Positions 15,340-22,762 of a stretch of 64,000 nt of DNA are shown one piece after another. Numbering within the stretch: position 1 is the stretch's first letter; every line of letters starts with the position of its first letter. This stretch comes from Lachnospiraceae bacterium (GTDB lineage: Bacteria > Bacillota > Clostridia > Lachnospirales > Lachnospiraceae): the NCBI GenBank assembly GCA_910576335.1, contig CAJTIU010000005.1:124001-188000 (forward strand), read 5' to 3'. A model generated the notes under the pieces. That model was not told the DNA's origin, searched no databases, and saw only the letters and a program-made list of their open reading frames with translations. The translations under genes were made by a program, and so were the position numbers.

Positions 15340-15621
15340 TTAAACTATATCAACTACATGTTCCGTAATTCTCCATTCCCAACGGTCTCCGTCACAATCT
15401 CTATCAATTAATGCATCTCCACAATAATCACCGCCACCAAAATTCCAATAACAACCGCAAGGGCCATAACCGGCATCTGCTTTTTCTTGGGATGTATCAA
15501 GTTCTTCCATTTGAGAAACATATTCTTTCTTTACAATATTTACGGCCTTATTACCGTCAATAAATACTTCCGGCTCTGGTTTATACATTGGATTATCTCT
15601 TTCAAGAACATATAACTTCAT
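15340..15621 (-). CDS. Hypothetical protein, 93 aa
   Basis: Starts MKLYVLERDNPMYKPEPEVF with an SD-like GGAGG. A helix (KAVNIVKKEYVSQMEEL) is followed by a Gly/Cys-rich segment (GYGPCGCYWNFGGGDYCGD) and a C-terminal strand. The cysteines could bind metal. It follows a long inverted repeat at 15670-15707. Confidence 0.65.
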   Translation of the reverse strand: MKLYVLERDNPMYKPEPEVFIDGNKAVNIVKKEYVSQMEELDTSQEKADAGYGPCGCYWNFGGGDYCGDALIDRDCDGDRWEWRITEHVVDIV

Positions 15622-15669
15622 ATATTTTCCTCCATTTTTTAATGATAAATTTTTGCATTATTGTATCAA

Positions 15670-15707
15670 TGTACGGTATCATTTACTTTTTTCGATAACA
15701 CCGTACA
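15670..15707. repeat. Long inverted repeat between two early genes
   Basis: GTACGGT...ATC and GAT...ACCGTAC form a stem around a 13-base A/T loop. There is no T-run, so it is more likely an operator, a processing site or a stalling hairpin than an intrinsic terminator. Confidence 0.55.
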
Positions 15708-15737
15708 CTAAAATTATTCCACTATTAATATATATTT

Positions 15738-17072
15738 TTAATCTTGCACTTCCATAATTTCTCCATTAGCCATGGTATACCATGTATCCGGTTTTATTTT
15801 AACACCATCAACACGAACCATCTTAGCCCCTTTGAGTGTCCAACAATCTTGAATCCAATATCTATCTTCATCTCCGTCCCAATCTGCAAAAACAAGATAA
15901 GAACCCATTACACCTTTCGCCTTTGATTTATAACCCCATGCAACAGCTATACTTTCCTTATCTCCTGCCGATGACGCTCCCTTGTACCCAGTTGCTGATG
16001 ATGCTCCACAGTTCCCGGTTGCCGATGACGCTCCATAGTCTCCGGTTGCCGATGATGCTCCCTTGTACCCGGTTGCCGATGATGCTCCACAGTTCCCGGT
16101 TGCCGATGATGCTCCACAGTTCCCGGTTGCCGATGATGCTCCATAGTCTCCGGTTGCCGATGATGCTCCCTTGTACCCGGTTGCCGATGATGCTCCATAG
16201 TCTCCGGTTGCCGATGATGCTCCATAGTCTCCGGTTGCCGATGACGCTCCCTTGTACCCAGTTGCTGATGATGCTCCCTTGTACCCGGTTGCCGATGACG
16301 CTCCATAGTCTCCGGTTGCCGATGATGCTCCCTTGTACCCGGTTGCCGATGATGCTCCACAGTTCCCGGTTGCCGATGATGCTCCACAGTTCCCGGTTGC
16401 CGATGACGCTCCCTTGTACCCGGTTGCCGATGACGCTCCCTTGTACCCAGTTGCTGATGATGCTCCATAGTCTCCGGTTGCCGATGATGCTCCATAGTAC
16501 CCGGTTGCCGATGACGCTCCATAGTCTCCGGTTGCCGATGACGCTCCCTTGTACCCAGTTGCTGATGATGCTCCCTTGTCTCCGGTTGCCGATGACGCTC
16601 CATAGTCTCCGGTTGCCGATGACGCTCCCTTGTACCCGGTTGCCGATGACGCTCCATAGTCTCCGGTTGCCGATGATGCTCCCTTGTCTCCGGTTGCCGA
16701 TGATGCTCCCTTGTCTCCGGTTGCCGATGATGCTCCATAGTACCCATCCGAATCACATTCTTTTTTAATTCTCTTTGTCGTGTATTCGATTGCAGCTTTT
16801 ACTATCCCGGCAATATTTATGGAAGCACCAATTTTAATTTTTGTTGAAGCCACTTTTGAATCATCATTATTCTGAGAAAATTCTCCGCTCTGTTCAACTT
16901 CGTGATATACACTTTTTGACGGCGCATAATATCCAAAGCAGTCAAGGGGATATTCGCAAGCATGAAAGCCGCATTCACATACTTCTGCGTTCTTTTCCTC
17001 ATATTCCTTACCTTCTTCGTATTGAAACCCTCTACAAGTCATGTCATTATTAAATCCTTTAAATGTTTTCAT
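15738..17072 (-). CDS. Protein with 28 nine-residue GASSATGxx repeats, 444 aa
   Basis: Residues 1-110 (starting MKTFKGFNNDMTCRGFQYEE, with CECGFHACEYPLDCFGYY) resemble the N-terminal domain listed as DUF7666 in clostridial phage proteins. Residues about 113-364 are 28 tandem copies of GASSATG plus two variable residues (DK, DY, YK, YY or NC). The end (AVAWGYKSKAKGVMGSYLVFAD...GEIMEVQD) is a separate beta domain. Period-9 repeats with small residues and Gly suggest an elongated beta-solenoid. I know similar repeat proteins from gut Firmicutes phages, without function. The DNA repeats are nearly identical, so copy number should change easily. Confidence 0.75.
   Translation of the reverse strand: MKTFKGFNNDMTCRGFQYEEGKEYEEKNAEVCECGFHACEYPLDCFGYYAPSKSVYHEVEQSGEFSQNNDDSKVASTKIKIGASINIAGIVKAAIEYTTKRIKKECDSDGYYGASSATGDKGASSATGDKGASSATGDYGASSATGYKGASSATGDYGASSATGDKGASSATGYKGASSATGDYGASSATGYYGASSATGDYGASSATGYKGASSATGYKGASSATGNCGASSATGNCGASSATGYKGASSATGDYGASSATGYKGASSATGYKGASSATGDYGASSATGDYGASSATGYKGASSATGDYGASSATGNCGASSATGNCGASSATGYKGASSATGDYGASSATGNCGASSATGYKGASSAGDKESIAVAWGYKSKAKGVMGSYLVFADWDGDEDRYWIQDCWTLKGAKMVRVDGVKIKPDTWYTMANGEIMEVQD
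15981..16736 (-). repeat. 27-base tandem repeat array, 28 copies
   Basis: Each unit encodes GASSATG plus two variable codons. The first variable codon is GAC, TAC or AAC and the second AAG, TAT or TGT. Flanking Ala, Ser and Thr codons differ by only one or two bases between copies, so copies have been homogenised by recombination. All lie in frame, so gain or loss of units keeps the protein open. Confidence 0.9.
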
Positions 17073-17102
17073 TTAAAATTCCTCCTTTAATTTATTTTTT
17101 TG

Positions 17103-17366
17103 TTAAAACACCGCTATTTTAAATTCTTTTGGTGTCAACCATACCTTTCTTTTTGTGGCAGAATTCTCCACTAAAATAAAACCGGATGTCTTCTTCAATA
17201 TATTAATCTGATTTCCATCACAAAAGGTTACACATCCATCATCTTCAATTCCAGACAATACTAAACAAAAACTATTATTATTTCTTATATCTTCTTCTAT
17301 TCTGCCACCATATGTTAACCCTTCATATCCATTATCAAAAAGATTTTTTAAACTAATACGTGTCAT
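17103..17366 (-). CDS. Hypothetical protein, 87 aa
   Basis: Beta-rich (TYGGRIEEDI, FCLVLSGIEDDGCVTFCDGN, GFILVENSATKRKVWLTPKEF), a probable small barrel. It sits upstream of the repeat-protein gene in the same direction. The start MTRISLKNLF is accepted although the ribosome site is poor. Function unknown. Confidence 0.6.
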   Translation of the reverse strand: MTRISLKNLFDNGYEGLTYGGRIEEDIRNNNSFCLVLSGIEDDGCVTFCDGNQINILKKTSGFILVENSATKRKVWLTPKEFKIAVF

Positions 17367-17385
17367 ATTTCATCCAATTTTCATT

Positions 17386-17562
17386 TCAAATCACGTTTAA
17401 ATGAATTTCTAAAATACCATTTTTCAAGAAATAATGTTGAACTTCCGAATAGAGTAAACAATCATCATATTCAATTTCCATCCCATCAGAACCTAAAAAT
17501 TGAACACAATCTGCACTTTTAAGTATTTCTACTTTTGTTTTTATAAAATCTTCTAATAACAT
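17386..17562 (-). CDS. Hypothetical protein, 58 aa
   Basis: Start MLLEDFIKTKVEILKSADCV follows GAAGGTGATATC; a longer frame starts upstream without a site. Acidic, strand-rich, with a DDCLLYSEVQHYF segment. No family recognised. Confidence 0.6.
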   Translation of the reverse strand: MLLEDFIKTKVEILKSADCVQFLGSDGMEIEYDDCLLYSEVQHYFLKNGILEIHLNVI

Positions 17563-17582
17563 GATATCACCTTCTTTAATAA

Positions 17583-17804
17583 TCAATTTATCCATGGAAA
17601 TGGTTTCTCCAATCCATTCTCAACATAATCATCATTTGAAACTTTACATATATCTTTCCAATCTTTTAGCATTGATTTTACAGAATCATATTCATAACGA
17701 TTTTCACTGTTACAAATAACAATCCTTCTTTCATCGTTCTGACAAAATTCATATCCGTAAAAATCACAAATTTTTAGCATCCGTTCTTGATCATTTACAA
17801 TCAT
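17583..17804 (-). CDS. Hypothetical protein, 73 aa
   Basis: Starts MIVNDQERMLKICDFYGYEF after AGGAGAAAATT. It is a mixed fold with three cysteines (CDFYG, CQNDE, VICNSE) and a tryptophan/proline C terminus. It overlaps the preceding gene by 4 bases. Function unknown. Confidence 0.6.
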   Translation of the reverse strand: MIVNDQERMLKICDFYGYEFCQNDERRIVICNSENRYEYDSVKSMLKDWKDICKVSNDDYVENGLEKPFPWIN

Positions 17805-18028
17805 AATTTTCTCCTTTTACCCAAACACTTCCAATACATCGGGCGAATCTGAGAACCAATTTCCAGTATCTTCTTTTGATTTAATGATAATTGGCCTGTT
17901 TTCATCATATAATGAATCATGTTTTTCATACGCATTTTTACTTTTTCTTCTGCCTCATTTTTATCTTTAGCAATAACCACTCCCCACGATTCTCCTAAGA
18001 TTTCATACAACCAAATATTTTCCATCAT
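17801..18028 (-). CDS. Hypothetical protein, 75 aa
   Basis: Start MMENIWLYEILGESWGVVIA is set by the GGAGG just upstream; the longer frame starting MMIMERK would run through that site. A strand, a helix (DKNEAEEKVKMRMKNMI) and a basic tail follow the DpnD/PcfM-like order weakly. Function unknown. Confidence 0.6.
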   Translation of the reverse strand: MMENIWLYEILGESWGVVIAKDKNEAEEKVKMRMKNMIHYMMKTGQLSLNQKKILEIGSQIRPMYWKCLGKRRKL

Positions 18029-18047
18029 ACTACCTCCATATATTGTT

Positions 18048-18272
18048 TTAATCAGCAACTTCCGTTCCATAATCATCATAAGAAAACTTTACAATACCAT
18101 TTTCCAGGATAGTTAAATGAATCACAGAATAACCCTCTCTTTTACTGCCAGTCCATTCAGCAACTACTTCTATCCCATCTTCGTTACAAGACATTCCATC
18201 ACCAGTTTTAAAACAATCGTCTATTGCTTCTCCAATCAATCTTATTAAATTGCTACTCAATGGACTTCTCAT
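18048..18272 (-). CDS. Hypothetical protein, 74 aa
   Basis: Start MRSPLSSNLIRLIGEAIDDC has GGAGG upstream. A helical N terminus is followed by strands (GIEVVAEWTGSKREGYSVIHLTI). It stops two bases before the next gene's region begins. No domain recognised. Confidence 0.6.
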   Translation of the reverse strand: MRSPLSSNLIRLIGEAIDDCFKTGDGMSCNEDGIEVVAEWTGSKREGYSVIHLTILENGIVKFSYDDYGTEVAD

Positions 18273-18274
18273 AA

Positions 18275-18466
18275 TTACTCCTCCATATATTCTGTGATTT
18301 TCCTTGCAAGGTTCCAACTATCTTCTGCTCGTTCTGATAACATATTAACCATTGCTCTCTCATTAGGAATATCTTTAGATATTTGTAACATTTTTTCTCC
18401 ATAGCTCATACAAGCTGCATATAACAATTGCAATTCTTTTTGTGTAAAATCAATTTTCTTATCCAT
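18275..18466 (-). CDS. Hypothetical helical protein, 63 aa
   Basis: Start MDKKIDFTQKELQLLYAACM follows GGAGGATAATTGATT. All helical, with an amphipathic repeat that may dimerise. It starts 18 bases after the preceding stop and ends 2 bases before the next start. Function unknown. Confidence 0.6.
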   Translation of the reverse strand: MDKKIDFTQKELQLLYAACMSYGEKMLQISKDIPNERAMVNMLSERAEDSWNLARKITEYMEE

Positions 18467-18484
18467 AATCAATTATCCTCCATT

Positions 18485-18880
18485 TTAAAATTTTGAAACT
18501 TTTAAATTCAATGTTTCATATAATTCCACAATCATATCTATAATTGCTTCTGCATCTTCCAATAACTCAGAAATACTTCTAGGACATCCTCCTTTTCCTC
18601 TTTCCGGGATCCACATTTCAACATGTTCATCAATATCGAAATCATTTGCATATTCTTTGAGATTTTCCATAAAAGAATCTATAGGGTTATCATCAAAATC
18701 AATAATCATGCTAAAATCTTCACCTGCCGGAGAATACTTCTCTAATTCAACATAATTTCTTTCATTACAATAACATCCATCATATGTCTTTTTTGGTTCC
18801 TGATATATTACATAGCTCCAATCCAATTCATTTGCATTGTCTAACAAGCATTCTAATTCCTTGTTTCTAATTCTTTCCAT
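18485..18880 (-). CDS. Hypothetical protein, 131 aa
   Basis: Starts MERIRNKELECLLDNANELDW. It has strand-rich and acidic regions (SMIIDFDDNPIDSFMENLKEYANDFDIDEH), then EMWIPERGKGGCPRSISELLEDAE and a helical end. The WIPERGKGG loop is distinctive, but I cannot match it to a family. Confidence 0.6.
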   Translation of the reverse strand: MERIRNKELECLLDNANELDWSYVIYQEPKKTYDGCYCNERNYVELEKYSPAGEDFSMIIDFDDNPIDSFMENLKEYANDFDIDEHVEMWIPERGKGGCPRSISELLEDAEAIIDMIVELYETLNLKVSKF

Positions 18881-18929
18881 ATCATATACCTTTCTTTCTT
18901 TTTCTACTTAAATCCATTGATTCTTTGTC

Positions 18930-19145
18930 TTATACAGTCAATTCCAGTTTATCATTCCATAACTCAATTCCGAGTTTTCCACATAAATCACTTAATTCCA
19001 TCTCTTGTGCTGCCACAAACTGAAATGTTTCCCTTTTCTTTACACTTCGTTTATCTGCGTTATATTCCGTTTCTGCTTCATTTAACGCTTCTATAACTTC
19101 TGCATACTCTTTTCTTATAATTTCAATCATCTTATTTGTATCCAT
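18930..19145 (-). CDS. Hypothetical helical protein, 71 aa
   Basis: Start MDTNKMIEIIRKEYAEVIEA has GGTGAGAG upstream and is preferred to a longer frame. Two long helices separated by KKRE suggest a helical hairpin. Function unknown. Confidence 0.6.
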   Translation of the reverse strand: MDTNKMIEIIRKEYAEVIEALNEAETEYNADKRSVKKRETFQFVAAQEMELSDLCGKLGIELWNDKLELTV

Positions 19146-19149
19146 ACTC

Positions 19150-19495
19150 TCACCATCCTTTATATTCAACATTCATTCCAAGCAACCACATATCTTTTTC
19201 ATCATTCCAAAAGTGATCCGCCAAATCTTCCAATGACTTCTCACCACTTTTTAATGCTTCAAAATCCGCTTTTACATCATCATTTGAATATCCGTTGTAC
19301 TGATTCATAGAAATCTGAATCCTAAATTTGTCTCCGCTTTCTATCCATCTATCTTTTACAATATTTTTTGCTATCGGATATGCGCCTATTGTCAATCCGT
19401 ATAAATTAGGAAAATCTTTTGTATTTTTTGTCACTCCAATCCTCTAATTGAATTTCTATTCCGTTTGACATTGTTGCCCGTTCTACAATCTTCAT
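19150..19495 (-). CDS. Hypothetical protein split by a one-base insertion, about 114 aa when joined
   Basis: From ATG 19495 (GGGAGG upstream) the frame reads MKIVERATMSNGIEIQLEDW and then reaches TAA after 29 codons. The second frame, with a GTG start, reads KNTKDFPNLYGLTIGAYPIA and runs to 19150. Removing one A from an A6 run joins them smoothly as LEDWSDKNTKDFPNLYG. The joined protein looks like one globular domain. This is a frameshift of unknown origin; programmed slippage on A6 or a sequencing error both fit. Confidence 0.6.
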
Positions 19496-19542
19496 ATTAT
19501 CAATCATCCTCCCTACTCTTTATTTCTTTATTTATAACCACT

Positions 19543-19579
19543 ATAAAAGGCACTAACGAATATTTTCGCTAATACCTTC
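19543..19579 (-). terminator. Probable intrinsic terminator
   Basis: Minus strand: AAGG...TTAGCGAA pairs with TTCGTTAG...CCTT and runs into TTTTATAG. It lies after the 51-aa gene and before the split gene. The same CCTTTTATAGT end recur at about 10035 and, as CCGTTTTATAGT, at about 22045. Confidence 0.6.
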
Positions 19580-19597
19580 TAACTGGTTATAAACCTA

Positions 19598-19753
19598 CTA
19601 TATATTCTCACAAGCACAACATCCTAAAAATGCTTGTGAACAAGTTTCACACATCGGATTTTTCTTTAAATTTTCCGACATCATCTTAAAACGCTCTTTT
19701 TCTTCTTTTTCATATTCCTCAATAAAATTATTAATGTCAAACTTCTCTATCAT
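19598..19753 (-). CDS. Small cysteine-rich protein, 51 aa
   Basis: Starts MIEKFDINNFIEEYEKEEKE with GGAGGG at 7 bases. The C-terminal part (PMCETCSQAFLGCCACENI) has five cysteines and probably binds zinc; the N-terminal half is a charged helix. It ends at TAG. A truncated zinc ribbon is likely; function unknown. Confidence 0.65.
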   Translation of the reverse strand: MIEKFDINNFIEEYEKEEKERFKMMSENLKKNPMCETCSQAFLGCCACENI

Positions 19754-19789
19754 TTTCCCTCCATATTTAAAACGATTCTTTCATTGTCT

Positions 19790-20449
19790 TTATTCCACTT
19801 CTATAACTGTAACATTGTGTTTCTCTTTATCATAATTAAAGGGTAAAACAACACAAATACCAAAACTATTTTTAATGGTTATAGGGGAAACTCTTTTATT
19901 GTTTTCAGGATGCCATACAATAGCCTTTTCGCCATCATTAATAATACTATATGTGGAATCCAACAGACCAATTTTAAAATAAGCATCATCATAATGAAAA
20001 GCATATTTAAAATCTTCGCCTTGTTCCACTTCGGATTTTTTTAATTTATAACCCTTGCTTTTTGCATCAGCTATGATTGCATTAAAATCAATTTCCTTTT
20101 CTTCTCCTTCAAACATAACCATTTTTTCAACATTTAAATACTTATCTGGATTCTCAAAAAGTTTCATCTCTCCACTTGATTCTTTCGTTAAAGCTATAGA
20201 ATAACCATTTATAAAAGAAGTATATTTTTCTCTTTTTAAATCAATAATACAAGGCATTGTACATGCTGGATTTACGCTTTTAATATAGGAAAAATACTTC
20301 TTCATAGCCGCATAGCGTTGTCTTGCACCAGGTTTTCTTTTTAACTCATCTTTAAATATCTCTTCTCGAATTAATGTTTTAAGTTCTTCGATTTTACCAT
20401 TATTAAGCATTTCTAAGATTTTTGTATTCTGTATTCTAACATCCTCCAT
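19790..20449 (-). CDS. Hypothetical protein, 219 aa
   Basis: Start MEDVRIQNTKILEMLNNGKI is chosen because the longer frame begins inside a strong terminator hairpin. The N-terminal 60 residues are helical and basic (DELKRKPGARQRYAAMKKYF). The rest is mixed, with strands such as YSIALTKESSGEMKLF and a C-terminal SFGICVVLPFNYDKEK. No domain recognised. The terminator sits just 13 bases before the start, so expression needs read-through. Confidence 0.6.
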   Translation of the reverse strand: MEDVRIQNTKILEMLNNGKIEELKTLIREEIFKDELKRKPGARQRYAAMKKYFSYIKSVNPACTMPCIIDLKREKYTSFINGYSIALTKESSGEMKLFENPDKYLNVEKMVMFEGEEKEIDFNAIIADAKSKGYKLKKSEVEQGEDFKYAFHYDDAYFKIGLLDSTYSIINDGEKAIVWHPENNKRVSPITIKNSFGICVVLPFNYDKEKHNVTVIEVE

Positions 20450-20461
20450 TTTTCCAATAAT

Positions 20462-20495
20462 AAAAGCAAGTAACATTTCCGTTTGTTACTTGCTT
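20462..20495. terminator. Strong intrinsic terminator just before an early gene
   Basis: AAGCAAGTAAC and GTTACTTGCTT form an 11-bp perfect stem. In the minus direction it is followed by TTATTATT, giving a terminator that ends about 13 bases from the next ATG. Confidence 0.85.
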
Positions 20496-20521
20496 AATAT
20501 TTCTATATTTACATTACAATT

Positions 20522-20728
20522 CTATTCTAAAACAAATACTGGAATACTTTCTTGTATCTGTTCTCCACGTTTCACATCAAGTACCTGTTCTCCACCGATA
20601 CTAGAATCATTAAATTTCTTTCTAATAAGTTGTAATGCTACATATCCATCATCAAATATTTTACAATCTTCCGTCACTTTAACATAAGAAACAACTTTCA
20701 TTCCTTTTAAAATCTTCCATATCCTCAT
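20522..20728 (-). CDS. Hypothetical protein, 68 aa
   Basis: Start MRIWKILKGMKVVSYVKVTE has GGGAGG upstream at the long end of normal spacing. Strand-rich, with CKIFDDGYVALQLIRKKF and a valine-rich end. Function unknown. Confidence 0.55.
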   Translation of the reverse strand: MRIWKILKGMKVVSYVKVTEDCKIFDDGYVALQLIRKKFNDSSIGGEQVLDVKRGEQIQESIPVFVLE

Positions 20729-20773
20729 AATTATATAACCTCCCAATGCTCTTATTGTACCTTATTTAAGTAC

Positions 20774-21037
20774 TTAATGCAACACATACATATTTTTGCA
20801 TATGCGCTGATTTAAGGCTTTAAATGGTTTATGTGTCTCTGCTACTATAACAGAAATTCCAGATAATAAATCAACTAATAAATCCAACGCATACATATCA
20901 TTATAATCTTTTGCATCATAAAGTTGATATACACATCCATCAAATATCTTTTCTGTGCTAGTTTTCCATATTGTTATTCTTGCTTTTGCATCCAGGAACT
21001 TGATCAGCGTTTCCATTTTTATATTTTCCCTTAACAT
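20774..21037 (-). CDS. Hypothetical protein, 87 aa
   Basis: Starts MLRENIKMETLIKFLDAKAR; a second ATG (METLIKF) has the better AAGGGA site. A helix, strand (RITIWKTSTEKIFDG) and a hydrophobic middle (DLLVDLLSGISVIVAETH) form a compact fold. No family recognised. Confidence 0.55.
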   Translation of the reverse strand: MLRENIKMETLIKFLDAKARITIWKTSTEKIFDGCVYQLYDAKDYNDMYALDLLVDLLSGISVIVAETHKPFKALNQRICKNMYVLH

Positions 21038-21075
21038 TGAAGCTTCCTTTCTATTTAAAATACACGATTCATATT

Positions 21076-21672
21076 TTAATATTCAACCTCTATAATATAT
21101 GCTTTATCCGCTAACTGTTCACTTTCATCAACGTGATCCAGGTTTATTTCATCAACCATATTAGTTAGTTTATCCATATCGCAATTTTCATCATATGGCA
21201 TTATCAAACATTCGTGTATGCTGCTTGGCAACATAACAAATTTCCGGATATTAAATTCCTTTGCCATTTCTTTTATTTTTTTCATATCAAGAATAGCAGA
21301 TGCGCCCAAATATCTACTTATATTACTAACTACATACAAAGGAACCATAGATTCAAATTCACTAACATCTCCTCCTGTCAATTCGCTTAAAACCTGTGCT
21401 AGTGTAACAATTTGTGTTTCTTCAAAAGTATTCCTTTCCGCAATTTCCCATAACTCATTTTCCTGCATATTTAAAAATTCCAATATTTCTTTATGTAAAG
21501 TAATTATGAGATCATTATCTGAGTATCTGATATATAAATACTTCTCAATATCATCAAAATTTGTATCTTTTTTAATATCATCACTTTCTCGTTTCTTCTG
21601 TAAACCAACATAAACATTCTTATACACAAAATCACAATTTACTTTTACACCATCAATAGTAATTGTATTCAT
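21076..21672 (-). CDS. DUF5688-like protein, 198 aa
   Basis: Contains the pattern YVVSNISRYLGASAILDMKKIKEMAKEF (split here for length: VVSNISRYLGASAIL, then FNIRKFVMLPSSIHECLIMP), which I recognise as DUF5688 of Lachnospiraceae proteins. These families are uncharacterised. The N-terminal region (GVKVNCDFVYKNVYVGLQKK) is strand-rich. It is one of the larger early genes; the TAA is followed by a 36-base gap. Confidence 0.7.
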   Translation of the reverse strand: MNTITIDGVKVNCDFVYKNVYVGLQKKRESDDIKKDTNFDDIEKYLYIRYSDNDLIITLHKEILEFLNMQENELWEIAERNTFEETQIVTLAQVLSELTGGDVSEFESMVPLYVVSNISRYLGASAILDMKKIKEMAKEFNIRKFVMLPSSIHECLIMPYDENCDMDKLTNMVDEINLDHVDESEQLADKAYIIEVEY

Positions 21673-21696
21673 TTTTTATTCCTTCCTATAAATTAT

Positions 21697-21780
21697 TCAA
21701 AAAAGTTCTATCCTGTATCCACCGCCTGGAAGCTCTATAATTACAAAAACTTCCATTCCAATAACAATTAATTCTTTCAT
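21697..21780 (-). CDS. Very short peptide, 27 aa
   Basis: Reads MKELIVIGMEVFVIIELPGG and ends RIELF then TGA. GGAG lies 12 bases upstream. It is mostly hydrophobic strand. The ribosome site is suboptimal, so translation is doubtful; listed because it fills the gap between 21672 and 21798. Confidence 0.35.
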   Translation of the reverse strand: MKELIVIGMEVFVIIELPGGGYRIELF

Positions 21781-21797
21781 TTTTTTGTACATCTCCT

Positions 21798-21980
21798 CTA
21801 ATATCCGAAAATAATCCAATCAATAACATACAATACTGGAATTACAATCATAATAGCAGCCGAAAAATAAGTTCTTATATTTTCCATTCTTTTTTCTTTG
21901 TTTTCTGCCTCAATAATCTTTCTTGCCTGGTCTAAGGTATAATAATCATATTCAGCCACAACAACCGGTTCCCTATTCAT
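21798..21980 (-). CDS. Small membrane protein, 60 aa
   Basis: Starts MNREPVVVAEYDYYTLDQAR with an amphipathic helix of Glu/Lys/Arg, then one transmembrane helix (YFSAAIMIVIPVLYVIDWII). AAGGAGGATG precedes it. An N-in, C-out single-pass protein is likely; it may bend the membrane or hold a partner. Function unknown. Confidence 0.65.
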   Translation of the reverse strand: MNREPVVVAEYDYYTLDQARKIIEAENKEKRMENIRTYFSAAIMIVIPVLYVIDWIIFGY

Positions 21981-22042
21981 TTTCTACATCCTCCTTAAAT
22001 TTTTCGTGCCTTTCTCTTATACTTTCTATTTATAAGCACTAT

Positions 22043-22072
22043 AAAACGGCCATAAATTTCACTTTATAGCCG
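22043..22072 (-). terminator. Probable intrinsic terminator
   Basis: CGGCTATAAA pairs with TTTATGGCCG (one G-U) and leads into TTTTATAG. It lies between the secreted protein gene and the small membrane protein gene and ends like the element at 19543. Confidence 0.7.
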
Positions 22073-22089
22073 CTCTAACTACTCATAAA

Positions 22090-22494
22090 TCACTTCTTTA
22101 TAACAAAATCCCACCGTGCTACAACATCATCATTTCTGTCATTTTCCGGGTTCCATAAAAGATAACTAACAATAATATCTCCTTTCTTACATTTTACACC
22201 TTTATATGAGATATAATTGCCTTCATTAGTATTAAGAACTTTCCCATCTTTATTTTTGTTCTTTACTTTTCCAATGCAACGTTCCAGAATTACCCTGTTC
22301 TTTCGATTAGTAATCATCTTGTATGTAAGTTTTGAGGAATCAATTGCTTTTAACTTGTATCGTTTTTCTATCTTCCGTGCCTGTCTCCTGTACTGGTTAA
22401 TTCCATTGGAAGTAGCTGCCTCTACATTAACCGATGATAGAATAGTAATCGCCATCACAAATAACACTAACACAATATTAATTTTTCTCTTCAT
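22090..22494 (-). CDS. Secreted or surface protein with signal peptide, 134 aa
   Basis: Start MKRKINIVLVLFVMAITIL has AGGATG upstream. A classical signal peptide is followed by SSVNVEAA and then TSN. The mature domain is basic and strand-rich (KAIDSSKLTYKM, CIGKVKNKNKDGK) with a tail of strands ending ARWDFVIKK. It could act outside the host cell, for example in superinfection exclusion; this is a guess. Confidence 0.7.
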   Translation of the reverse strand: MKRKINIVLVLFVMAITILSSVNVEAATSNGINQYRRQARKIEKRYKLKAIDSSKLTYKMITNRKNRVILERCIGKVKNKNKDGKVLNTNEGNYISYKGVKCKKGDIIVSYLLWNPENDRNDDVVARWDFVIKK

Positions 22495-22512
22495 GATAAA
22501 AACCATCCTTTC

Positions 22513-22749
22513 CTATTCATAATTTTTTCCATTTGGATTTATAAAGTCATTCTGTATATCATTTTCTTTGACAAATTTATAATAATTCATCAGCATGACC
22601 ATATTACCAGGTGGAATTTTCAGATCATCTCTTGTTTCTGAATAATCTCTAAAACCGTGAAATGTATGCACAGTTACCACACCATCCGGTTCATCCTGTG
22701 AAATTTTCATTGTGCCATTGTTATTTACAAAATAAACTAATTCGTTCAT
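22513..22749 (-). CDS. Hypothetical protein, 78 aa
   Basis: Start MNELVYFVNNNGTMKISQDE is fixed by GGAGG. A beta-rich fold with FHGFRDYSETRDDLKIPPGN and a helical end. It overlaps no neighbour. Function unknown. Confidence 0.6.
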   Translation of the reverse strand: MNELVYFVNNNGTMKISQDEPDGVVTVHTFHGFRDYSETRDDLKIPPGNMVMLMNYYKFVKENDIQNDFINPNGKNYE

Positions 22750-22762
22750 ACCACTTTCCTCC

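Noticed and set aside
15836-16768. Long open frames in other frames across the repeat array
   Set aside because: They are shadows of the 27-base repeat (MMLPCTRLP-type on plus, HRQPETMEH-type on minus). Only the GASSATG frame has good flanking domains and a start with a matching family.
20449-20476. Longer N terminus of the 219-aa protein (starting MLLAF)
   Set aside because: That ATG lies within a strong terminator stem; the start at 20449 is outside it.
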